Part shown: piece after piece, positions 26,084 to 56,895 of the stretch
Layout: each line of letters starts with the position of its first letter
Position numbering within the stretch: the first letter of the stretch is position 1
Source: Schistosoma haematobium
Taxonomy: Eukaryota; Platyhelminthes; Trematoda; Strigeidida; Schistosomatidae
Length of the DNA stretch: 64,000 nucleotides
Assembly: GCF_000699445.3 (NCBI RefSeq)
Contig: NC_067196.1
Coordinates: 85,612,364 to 85,676,363 of the forward strand
Reading direction: 5' to 3'
Notes under the pieces: generated by a model
The model's database searches: none
The model's input: only the letters and a program-made list of their open reading frames with translations
What the model was told of the DNA's origin: nothing
Position numbers and translations under genes: made by a program

Positions 26084-26403
26084 TGAGGATGTCACAGGTA
26101 TTCAGTGTTTGACAACGCTTCTACCAGTAACACCTAATATATTTCGTTCCCACCCAGAGAAATCAAAAGACAGAGTCGAGGAGATCGGAAGCGTATATTT
26201 GGCGATGACCAATATATCGGAATTCTCTGATCTATTCTGGCTATCGATTGCGGTTGATGTTGAGCACGGCGTTACCACACGTGATCTGGTGCGGATGCCT
26301 GACCGAGCGCCTTCAACTAGATGAGTCCACTAAAACATATGGTCAGCATCCAGTGTCGAAAACTTACAGAGCTATTTATTTTGGGGATTTATTTACCGCT
26401 ATA
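26084..26403 (-). repeat. Array LTR copy 8, also the 3' LTR of the right gypsy element
   Basis: Left junction is the end of B7 with CAAC at 26080-26083. On the right it passes into the internal region of the minus-strand gypsy element; its outer end there reads TATAGCGG on the minus strand where the other copies have TGTAGCGG. In sequence it belongs with the array LTRs, not with the element's own 5' LTR at 29722. Confidence 0.88.
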
Positions 26404-26886
26404 GATCACTCCCCCCCTAGTGGGGTAGTAACAACCCGATGTCGTGGCCAGCCAGACGTTTAAACCCAACGAGTTTGTCGTTGGTAAACACTCTTCTAAT
26501 AGCTTGCTGAGTTCAGCAGCGTCTGGTCGTCTTTCCTTACTATATGGGACCGAGGTACAACATAGTAACAAAGGAAAATGTTACAACGAAAACTTCGACT
26601 CCTCGTAAACTGCATGGTTCTTTTCCAGCCGTCCTGGAAAAGAAAAAAGAAAGTGTAAGTGCATGTCGGAATACACTCGTATGTGCGTAAAAACACAATG
26701 GCGGCGAAAAAAAGGAAATTAAACTCGAGCACACGTAATAGCGTTAAAAAAAATAATTTTTCGTTTTTTTTTGTTTTTTTTTAAAAATAAAAATATAAAT
26801 ATATAGGCATAATAAAATTGTTTTTTAAAGAAAAAATTTTATATCGTAAAAAGTAAAATCGAGATAATATAAAATGTCGAGTAGTG
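26404..26886 (-). other. Gypsy spacer and polypurine tract
   Basis: Counterpart of 1713-2218. The minus strand ends in AGGGGGGGAGTGATC (26404-26418) immediately before the LTR. Open frames drawn through it on the minus strand are Phe-rich AT artefacts. Confidence 0.65.
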
Positions 26887-27200
26887 CCCTACGTGCAGTA
26901 GTCGTTTAAATGTTCTGGAAATCTTACTCTTCTTCCAGAACGGGTCGTCCTAAGTTTATTTTCAGATACTGACGGAGTATTATCGCTAGGGTTGGTTGTC
27001 GGTTGAGGAATTATGAGTGTAGGAGTCGTGTTGTGCGATTGTACCGAAGGAAAGTCGACGTGAATGGGATTTCCTTCTAAATACGCTGCTTTGAGGCGAT
27101 CGATGCTGATGCTACCGTTGGTTCCGTTCTTGTCAACTATATAGTACTTAGATCCACGTTGAAGAACTTTGAAGGGTCCTTCGTATGCTGATTCGAAAGG

Positions 27201-28535
27201 TCATTGATGCGAGTCTCGACGAACGAAAACGTGTGTACTATATCGTAAGTCAGGTTGAACGAATACATCAGTTGATTGAGGTCGAGAGGAAGCATGTTTA
27301 ACTGAACGCATTGAGTTTGTAAGCCTGTTCGTGTAGTAGGTTAGATCCATGTTCATTGAAAAGGACGAAGGATCCACAAATTCTCCTGGAAGTCGAAGTG
27401 TCGTTCCATAAACGAGTTGAGCCGCAGTGTATCCAATATCAGCTTTCACTGCATTGCGGATTTGGTAGGTTAGTGGTTTCATAAGTAAAGCGCATTTCGG
27501 TATGAATCGTCTATAGAAACTTACCAGGCCGTTAAACGTGCGTAATTGCTTGACGGTGGTCGGTTCTGGGTAATCCAGAATGGCCGCCACTTTGGTTCTA
27601 AGGGGTCGAATGCCTTGAGCATCTATTGTGTGTCCTAGGAACTCTAATGAGTCGGTTCCAATTTGGCATTTCTGAACGTTTACAATAATGCCGTGGTTTT
27701 GTAGTCGTTCGTAAACAAGATCCAGATGCTTGAGATGTGTTTCTCTGTCCGGACTTGCGATTAGGCAGTCATCAACATACGCATGTACGAAGTTGAGACC
27801 TCGAAAAACGTCGTCTATGAATCTTTGGAATGTTTGAGCAGCGTTCCTTAGACCGAAAGGCATTCGCAAAAATTCATAGAGTCCGAAGGGAGTTATGATA
27901 GCTGTTTTCCGTATGTCGTCAGTAGCCATAGGGATTTGGTTATACGCTTTAACCAAGTCGATTTTCGAAAAGACAGTTGTACCTTTCAAGGTAGCTGTGA
28001 AATCGTGAATGTGAGGCAACGGGTAACGATCGGGAATGGTTTTCGCGTTCAATCGCCGATATTCACCAGTTGGACGCCAATCGTTGCTGTCCTTTTTAGG
28101 GACCATGTGCAACGGAGATGCATATGGGCTACTTGACGGTCGTATGATTCCTAAGTCCATCATGTGATCGAATTCGTTTTTCGCCAACCTTAGCTTTTCG
28201 GGGGCTAGTCGTCGTGCTTTAGAGAATACAGATGGTCCTGTAGTCGTGATGTGATGTGTAACATTGCTGGTTACACACTGTAGTTTCGGTTGAGTTTGGT
28301 GTATTCCAGGATACTTATCGATTAGCTGTTGATAAAGTGGGTCTATCGTACGCTTAATTGTGACTGGGGATAATTTGCAACCAGAAAAAGAAGTTAAGCA
28401 AACGGATAAATTAGTGTTTCCGTCTACTAGCCTCCGTTTGCGTGTATCGATGATTAGATACCAATGATTGGCATAGAAACATCCAGTGAATGGGTTTGCG
28501 TAAACCCACGTTAAGGTAAACGTACATTTTGCCAT
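27201..28535 (-). pseudogene. Gypsy pol: reverse transcriptase fused by deletion to the integrase C-terminus
   Basis: The frame reads RT domains in order: [73 protein letters not shown], the catalytic [11 protein letters not shown], then [14 protein letters not shown] and the thumb ([16 protein letters not shown]). At [19 protein letters not shown] (near 27455) it jumps directly into the integrase C-terminal region seen at about 1153 in the left copy. The deletion is in frame, so 444 codons stay open. It ends at a TGA (27201-27203) that is identical to the TGA at 1399-1401 in the other copy; coding similarity continues beyond it to about 26890. Residues before LGIIRP are worn. Confidence 0.9.
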
Positions 28536-28740
28536 ACGTAGCGATCGGTTTTCCGTTTGCCGCCTGTAAGTTCAAAGCCGACTCGTGAAGCCGGTCGTCG
28601 GGATTCTCTGGGAGAACGCTAACTTCTGCGCCAGTGTCGACGTGGTAGCGAACTCTCGTTGTCACATCTGTGACGTATAACAGACGGCTATGTTCGCCGG
28701 CTACGGTTGCCGTTAACGCGTGTCGGCTTGGAAGTTTCCC
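28411..28740 (-). pseudogene. Gypsy aspartic protease
   Basis: Reads GEHSRLLYVTDVTTRVRYHVDTGAEVSVLP, with the catalytic Asp in DTGA, then a short flap-like stretch ([11 protein letters not shown]). It lies in a different frame from gag (which ends at 28713) and from RT (which opens at 28535). The step into the RT frame near 28520 looks like a frameshift mutation, since protein similarity (LNVGLRKP) is cut there. Confidence 0.8.
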
Positions 28741-29546
28741 GAGTTGTTTTTCGAGTCAATCGGTTTTGAGATTGGAAAATTGCAGGGTTTTCTGCAATTT
28801 CTGGAAGACTTTCCATACTGGTTATGATACCAGCACCAGTCGGGGTTATCTGTCTCTCGTGGTCTAGAGACAGATCGCTTACGAGAAATGCTTCTACGTG
28901 GTGTGCGCGATCTCTTACGGTCGGTACGAAGATTAAGATAACGCGTGAGTGTGTGACATAAGTCGTTTATATCATTCTGAGTCGTTTGAGGCTGTTCTTT
29001 GACGTTAAAAACCTCGGCAGTAAAAGATTTCGTAATTTCTAAAATGCGGTCGGCAGATGCAGCTAGCTCGTCTAAGGCGTTGTTCTGGAGCGAGACCAGA
29101 ACTGCTTGCACCTGTTGGGGAAGTTTGGACAAGAAAGGTTGTTTGAATAGACCTTCGTCGAAAGTTCTTAGGCCTATTACCTCTCTCATCCGTTGCAACA
29201 TGTCCGTCGCGGAACCGTGTTGCAGGTCGATGTTATTGAAGAGTTGATCTAACCTTTGTCGATCGGTTGGTTCTCTTCGTTTAAAGATAGAACGCTTTAA
29301 GGTTTCGTGCGGTTCAGAAACATCACTAGTAAACATACTAGGTGTTACGTACCTGTTGAATTCGCGCGGTAGTGCCTTGACTACTGCGACGAATTGTGCA
29401 CGTGTGCCGTTCGCGCCGTGCTCGTGGAAGTCGGCTTCTGCGTAGCAAAACCAGTCTTCGATATTGTCGGGCCAGAAAGGCATGAGTTGGAACGATGGTG
29501 GGGACATGGTCTTAATCTTGAATACCTCAGGAGTCTGTTCGGTCAT
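28713..29546 (-). CDS. Gypsy Gag, 277 codons
   Basis: An open frame of 277 codons that starts 175 bp inside the 5' LTR boundary. The central part (LMPFWPDNIEDWFCYAEADF, FKRREPTDRQRLDQLF, LASLQNN-like) fits the capsid-type region of helminth gypsy Gag. Near the C-terminus an Arg/Ser-rich stretch (RKRSRTPRRSISRKRSVS) precedes CWYHNQYGKSSRNCRKPC, which has Cys-x2-His-x9-Cys-x3-Cys spacing in place of the usual CCHC knuckle. That CHCC variant is reported for CsRn1-like elements. It is the only intact frame of the element. Confidence 0.85.
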   Translation of the reverse strand: MTEQTPEVFKIKTMSPPSFQLMPFWPDNIEDWFCYAEADFHEHGANGTRAQFVAVVKALPREFNRYVTPSMFTSDVSEPHETLKRSIFKRREPTDRQRLDQLFNNIDLQHGSATDMLQRMREVIGLRTFDEGLFKQPFLSKLPQQVQAVLVSLQNNALDELAASADRILEITKSFTAEVFNVKEQPQTTQNDINDLCHTLTRYLNLRTDRKRSRTPRRSISRKRSVSRPRETDNPDWCWYHNQYGKSSRNCRKPCNFPISKPIDSKNNSGNFQADTR

Positions 29547-29700
29547 AGAGGAATATTAAGCACGAGAATACGAGGTAAAAATATATAGATATCCTAAAAC
29601 ACGGGGAAAAATATCACAGTGTATAAAAAATTAAAAAATAAAGCAATAATATATAAAAATCCTAAAAAGGAACAGACTCATAGTTGCAATTAGGTGTACC

Positions 29701-29720
29701 AGATCACGTCGGTCTCACCA
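29701..29720 (-). other. Primer-binding site, tRNA-Trp-like
   Basis: The plus strand ends ATCACGTCGGTCTCACCA at 29720, one base from the LTR edge. This resembles the 3' end of eukaryotic tRNA-Trp (ATCACGTCGGGGTCACCA in vertebrates, from memory) with two differences. A tRNA-Trp primer is a known trait of the CsRn1 clade. Confidence 0.75.
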
Positions 29721-29721
29721 A

Positions 29722-30038
29722 TGAAGATGGCACAGGTATTCAGTGTTTGACAACGCTTTTACCAGTAACACCTAATATAACTCGTATCCACCAAGAGAAA
29801 TCAAAAGACAGAATCTAGGAGATAAGATGTTGTATTTGACGATTGTCAATATATCGGAATTGTCTGATCTAGTCTGGCTGGCGATTGCAGTAGATGTTGA
29901 TTACGGCGTTGCCACACGTGATCTGGTGCGGATGAATAACCGACCGCCTTCAGCTAGGTGAGTCCGTTAAAACATATGGTCAGCATCCAGTGTCGAAAAC
30001 TTACAGAGCTATTTATTTTGGGGATTTATTTACCGCTA
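29722..30038 (-). repeat. 5' LTR of the right gypsy element (divergent subtype)
   Basis: Ends TG...; the outer end has lost two bases of a GTGTG tract (TAGCGG directly follows GTTG on the minus strand). It shares diagnostic differences with the LTR at 2219-2537 (for example GAATAACCGACCGCCTTCAGCTAGG) and differs at roughly a tenth of positions from its partner LTR at 26084. Confidence 0.88.
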
Positions 30039-30290
30039 CAACTTACAGTATCATAAACACTTCTGGACTACCCTTTAAATACCCACCTCAGCTCAGTCCC
30101 AGTACAAACCTTAGGAGTAACACTCAGAAACTGGAAACACAACACAGCAGAACAGACTTCAGGCATATTTTATACTCTTTAGGAGTAGTTGAGCGCTAGA
30201 ATTCTCTGCCAGTTAGCCAGTTCAAGTGACACGCAAGGAGTCTTTCACGAAATGACCCGACATATTCTTGAGGACTAAAGACAATACCTC
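30039..30290 (+). pseudogene. LINE RT C-terminal fragment continuing from the end of segment B
   Basis: Immediately after CAAC the plus strand reads YSIINTSGLPF...LRSNTQKLETQHSRTDFRHILYSLGVVER, a stop, then NSLPVSQFK. This is the usual L..R.SRTDFR..FFS.RVVERWNSLP terminus of CR1/Jockey-type RTs, with TAG replacing the Trp codon. The end of B (SAVLRITT) joins it in frame across the LTR element, so B and this segment were once contiguous. Confidence 0.75.
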
Positions 30291-30773
30291 TCTATAGTTT
30301 ACTAATAATTTTTCTTTTATCGTCAAATGTACCTAGGTTCCTACCTGGCAACGTCAGTTGTCCATTGATACCAGCTACGGAGGCCTGTTGTGTGAAAGCT
30401 TCTATTCCGCCCTGAACCAAATGAATCGCTATTCCTATTATTGTCTTTTCCCTCTAATTTCCGACGAATTAAAACAGTAGTACAGCTGGGAAATATCTCC
30501 TGAAACCCCACTCTAGCTACAAAAAAGTTAATAATACGTTACTTCTATCAAGTTCAGTTTGAAGTTTGAATTCTAACAACTTTTCCTATCTTAAGTTACT
30601 TGTACTCTAGGGCGGGTTTCTTACGGCGCTTCTCTTGACCTTAATCCGTCTCGAGGGTTTAATGATTTGTCAAAACATCTAATTCAGGATACATGCGTGA
30701 ATTTCTATAAACGAACACTGTTGTATAATCACTAAAAGTGATAGAATTAGTCCTATAGATATAAATATAAATC
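30291..30773. other. 5' flank of the Smad gene
   Basis: AT-rich, no coding signature. Promoter elements cannot be assigned by eye; a TATAAATATAAAT stretch lies at 30757-30770 but is too close to the start codon to serve as a core promoter for this start. No 5' untranslated exon was identified. Confidence 0.3.
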
Positions 30774-52479
<21,706 letters not shown>

Positions 52480-52730
52480 ACCGATGAAGCTATCCCTTAT
52501 TTATTGATTATTGTTATGATAACTGTTAATGTTCAGGATAAATTATCTCTTGTCAATAGTATCTTTTCCGACGTCTTTCGAATACCTCCTAAATAAAAAT
52601 AAAAACAATTACTGAATACTTATTAATATTATTGTTATTCTTTTCACTGGATTTCAGGCTGCCGACGACACTTCTAACTTTAATCCAAGTTCAATTTGTC
52701 CTCAATTACAGTTGTATGTTGTCACTTGAT
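52480..52730 (+). other. Probable Smad 3' untranslated region
   Basis: Sequence after the stop. The first AATAAA lies at 52592-52597. The true end could be further downstream; A/T-rich sequence makes signals ambiguous. Confidence 0.4.
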
Positions 52731-54923
52731 TATTATGTCACTATTATTTTAAATGTTTTAATCCTTCTGAATGCAAGTCTATAATGTTAGATTAATGCCA
52801 AATATTCATTGATGACAATTTGACATTGATTATGTATTTCTTTACCTCCTTCAACTTAGCCTCCCGATTGTCAACCATTTTCCTTTATTCCGTTTTTAAT
52901 TTGAAAACGTAAATAAGAAATTCTACGCATTATTATTATTGATGTTTTTCATTTCTGTGTAGTTAATCATTCCATGTTGTTTGTAGACTCTCTCTTCATA
53001 TTAACATATTACTCTGCTTATTTATTACTGCCTTAATTCCTCTTTGGTTTTTTGTAACACCAGGTACTTTATTTACTTCATTTTATGTCAGTAATGATGT
53101 TCAGACAAATAGTTCTTTCCCTTATTGTTACTGTCATTGTCATTTTATTTGTATCATACTTCCTCAGTTGAGAATAATGTCTTGCACAGTAGTCTCGTTT
53201 TTAAGAATAACACAATTGTATCCGTTTATCCTATGTCCATTATCGACAACACCATCTTCATCGTTATATTTGTTAGCAGGTGTACATGTTTAAATGGTTG
53301 ATTGAAAATTGTCTCTTTTACGGGAATTCTTTTGTTTTGTTTCCTCATTAGTGAGCGCCGTAATTTTCCACTGGGTTTTTTGTATGCTACTGAATATCGT
53401 CACTATTATTATTATTATTATCATTGTTGTTACTATTAATGTATGCTTATTTTATCTTTAACAACTACCCGGTTAGTGGTGGTCTGTTTCACATGGGTTT
53501 CTGTATGATATATATATATATATATATATATGATTTATAACCCACTCATTAATTATTATAAAGTTTTCCTGTTGAGATTCAGCATTTTTAGTTGGGAATC
53601 AACTACCATGACGATTCTGTTACTTATTGTTGGGTTTTATCCATTTTTGAGAGAAATGTTGTCGGTCATTGTTCACTGTACTTTTTAAAGAATCTTTACG
53701 TGTTCTGGTCATCTTTCTTTTTCATCATTACTGAACTTTCGCCTTTTTTAAATTTATGTCTAATGCGTAGTGAACTGTCAGCGATTTGTTTGCTTGTTTT
53801 CATATCCGCTTTTAATCAGTAGGGGCGGCAGTTGATGATAATAATAATGAATATTATCCAGTGTTTGTAATTAATTTAGCCCGATGTTTTGTTAAATATT
53901 TTTTGTTCTATTACTTGAAAACTCCTATACATACGTACGACAAGTCATTTTGGCTCATATATAAATATATTAACCTAGTTTCAGTTCCTTTTCAACCTGA
54001 TAATAAATATAACATTGATAAAGAAATTTAAAATTGTTTATTAGGTTGTACTATACTTTATTTCTAAGAGATATCGAGTAACTTTTGCGTCAGTGTTTTA
54101 CTCTATTCTCTGTGTGTGTCAATGTATGGTTACCTTTGGTGTTATATTTCATGGCTAATGGTTTTATTCATGCAAATGTTCGTGGTCGAAACTAACTTGT
54201 TACTTAGATAGACATCAGTTATTCTCTGATTCAGCATACTTGTATCATTTGATTTTCACTATACAGTAATTTTATGAAATTTTCATTTTAAACTCCAAAA
54301 TTACTTTTCCATACCATTTGTGTTAGTTGTCTATTAGTCGACAATCTACCAAGTTTAATTTTGTCTAAATAATGATATATATTCAATCGGAACAACAATT
54401 GAAACTTCGATAACAGTTATGACATCAGGGGACAGTCTTGGAGTCCAAATTAAAGTAACTAATAGTAATTTTTTCTTATTGTAACTATGCTCCGAATTCA
54501 ATCACGTTTCAGTGTTTCACAAATCGAGTTACTTATTATCTTACATTATATTCATTACAAGTAAAACTGTTCAAATAATCTCGAGTTATCGCTAATGAAA
54601 AACCAGTCTTTTACAATAAGAAAACATATGGTGGATCATTTGATTGTTTAATTGAAAATGATTTTGTATTAAGCCAATGATAGTTTAATAACAGCTGACG
54701 TCTGTACCTCATAGGTTACGGCAGTGATTGTCTTCCATCATCTACTGTTTAAAAAGTATTCGAAAAATGTAAGTCAAGAAGATTATTCAATGTACAAGAA
54801 AAATTTTGAATTAAGCATTTCCGTCAGTTCTGTTTGAATAAAATAGAAAACTGGATAAACGAACTTAGCACCGTAGAGCAACAGTTTTTTGCCGTTTACC
54901 TGATTTATTTATGCTGAAAATTA
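52731..54923. other. Gene-free stretch downstream of Smad
   Basis: AT-rich, with a (TA)n run at 53508-53531 and a short ATT run at 53406-53421. No coding motif in any frame. Confidence 0.45.
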
Positions 54924-55190
54924 TCATGTGCTCATTAGTAACTAAATTCGACAGGGAATTCTCGGAGTTCTAGTGAGAGTCTGCGACCATTGAAGTTGAA
55001 CCGTGTCGGGTGGGAGGTCTGGAGGTTTAGTGTTAGCGTGAGACCATAGTTAGTTCGTTGGATTCCTGGTTGAAGGTATGTGGATACGTAGTGCTGAGGA
55101 GTTCCATACTAGTGCGAAACGTTCGTCCAGTGCTTCCAGGTTCCCACTGGTCGTTTAACATTGATTGATTTATGATTTCAGTGAAATCCA
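54924..55190 (+). repeat. SM-alpha-type SINE with decayed hammerhead
   Basis: Reads GTGCTCATTAGTAACTAAATTCGACAGGGAATTCTCGGAGTTCTAGTGAGAG, later CTGAGGAGTTCCATACTAGTGCGAAACG (near 55093) and CAGTGCTTCCAGG. CTGAGGA and GAAA are kept, but stem II and stem I no longer pair well. Confidence 0.8.
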
Positions 55191-56329
55191 ACAATCTCCG
55201 CAACGATTTATTTAATTTGATGACATTTATTTTCATCATCAATGCCTACTGTCCATTTTTCGTATGTTATGTATATACCGTTCTCCAGGTTTTATCTTTT
55301 CATCCTTCGTAAAGTTGAACTGTACCGCTAGATAACCTAGAGATGTCTGTCCACTTGACCAAACACAATACATCAAAGACTATTGAATATTTTGTCGTAT
55401 CACGATATTCTTTCATATATATCGTTACAAAGTATTCTAACATTACAAATTTTATTAATCTTTGATGAAAACCCCAACTCCATATTATATTTGGACTTTG
55501 ATCTCAAAGTGATTTACACGTCTATTATTGGCTCGATGGTATAGTTCAGCTTCATCAGAAAGCTAGAAAAATAATAATCAGTTATAATTTGCACTTGTTT
55601 AATCTAAATTGTCCTTGTTACTCAACGGTAAGTATTGTCACTTATACACGTACGTGTGTGTGCCTGTGTACCTATACCGTGAAAGGTCATGGCTGTTATA
55701 ATAACATGAATACATCGTCAGTCGTATTTGTTCTTCCCTTTCTATTAGGCTTATTTTAATTTAATTATTCATGTCCCTCCCACTATGTATGTGTGTAAAT
55801 GTTTACCTTGACCTAGAATTTATCCGATCGTCTAGAGTTTTTATTTGTTATGTGTGATTAATCTAAATTATAAATGATGTCATATTCAATTTATTATGTA
55901 TGTCTGTTGCTTGTCTATTCTCTTATTCATTCCTGTTTAGATGGAGACGAATGAATGCTTTTTGTAATTTTGTTTTGAGGTCGTTTTTATTACATGTAGT
56001 GGATAGTTGATAAATACATGAACGATGAGGTCAAAGTTAATATATATCTCTGTATACCAAATATAAGAAATTTTCTCACACATCTTTCAGTTGGATACTA
56101 AATTATCTAGATTTTATCTTGTGTTAAACCATGGAAATACAAAATGATTAGTATGTAAATGAAAAGTTGGTCTAGTTTTGCAACAGATTCACAACTGTAT
56201 CGTTTAATTCAAAAGATCCTTGCTTTTCGTTGTTAAAAACTATCAATGAATAGTGTTAAGTAGTACATTCTTAAAACAGTATTTTTTTTCCAAAATGTAA
56301 TGATCCAATATCAAATTATCAATATAGGG
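55191..56329. other. Gene-free stretch
   Basis: AT-rich, no coding or RNA signature recognised. Confidence 0.4.
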
Positions 56330-56880
56330 TTGGGCAGATTACGGATCGATCGAAGTTAGAATGTCACTGAAAATATGAAAGCACTAGACATCAGTTTTGT
56401 CTTAATGTGAAACTTGTTAGCAGTGTGTGTCTATGGTTCTGCTATCGGGAATCAGGAGAATTTGGTTTTGCTTTGTGATCTCAGTGAAATTCGTCAAATC
56501 TATATAACTTTACACAGCTATCATGTGCTCACTAGTGATCAACTTCGAGAGGAAATTCCCTGTGTTTTAATGAGAAGTCGTGACGAGTGGAGCTAAACTG
56601 TGTCGGGTGTGAGGCAGTTACCTGCTTAAGGTAATAAAAGATGGTAACACGATATTGTGGTTTGGTTGAGGTTATACATTAATAACGCTGGATGCCAACT
56701 CAATGATCTAGAGGCTAAGTGTTCGAGTGAGACCTATGTTTATTTATTGGATTCCTGATTGATGTTATGTGGACGCGTTGTGTTGACGAGTCCTATACCA
56801 GGACAAAACTATCGTCTAGTGCTTCCAGGTTTTCAATATTGGTCTAACATTGATCACCTCGTGATTTCAATACGGTATTA
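56330..56880. repeat. SM-alpha-type SINE, inverted composite, decayed
   Basis: 56340-56430 is a minus-strand hammerhead segment (reverse of CAGTGCTTCC...; damaged core). 56510-56878 is a plus-strand body with a worn tRNA-like part and a second damaged core (GACGAGTCCTATACCAGGACAAAAC near 56785). Confidence 0.75.
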
Positions 56881-56895
56881 AATCATCTAGAATAT

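Larger units (their letters stand above)
8402..26403. repeat. Tandem array: seven units of about 2.53 kb (LTR plus segment B) and a terminal LTR
   Basis: Unit starts are 8402, 10928, 13452, 15980, 18507, 21034 and 23560; the eighth LTR is at 26084-26403. Unit lengths are 2524-2528 bp, differing mainly by the ATT-run length and single bases in homopolymers. Each unit is a 320-bp LTR followed by segment B. Each LTR-B junction reads CAAC on both sides of the LTR, so all copies preserve the same insertion points. Marker differences between units are few but real (see findings). The unit cannot move itself; it encodes only dead LINE fragments. The simplest origin is unequal exchange between two LTR elements that once flanked B. 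Confidence 0.93.
26080..30042 (-). mobile_element. CsRn1/Boudicca-type Ty3/gypsy retrotransposon, internally deleted
   Basis: Minus-strand element: LTR 29722-30038, primer site 29701-29720, gag, protease, RT, then a large deletion, the integrase C-terminal part, spacer, purine tract (26404-26419) and LTR 26084-26403. CAAC flanks it at 26080-26083 and 30039-30042, a 4-bp target-site duplication. The primer site complements a tRNA-Trp-like 3' end, and the Gag zinc motif has Cys-His-Cys-Cys spacing; both features are known for the CsRn1 clade, of which schistosome Boudicca is a member. Compared with the copy at 1-2537, RNase H and the integrase core are missing. Confidence 0.9.

Noticed and set aside
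8402..26403. CRISPR-like or satellite array with a function of its own
   Set aside because: Units are 2.5 kb, built from an LTR and dead LINEs with shared stops; nothing is conserved as a functional unit.
52658..52730. Possible extra last Smad exon after a TTTCAG at 52657
   Set aside because: Exon 8 already ends with the conserved C-terminal motif and a stop, and no donor near it would join a conserved sequence.
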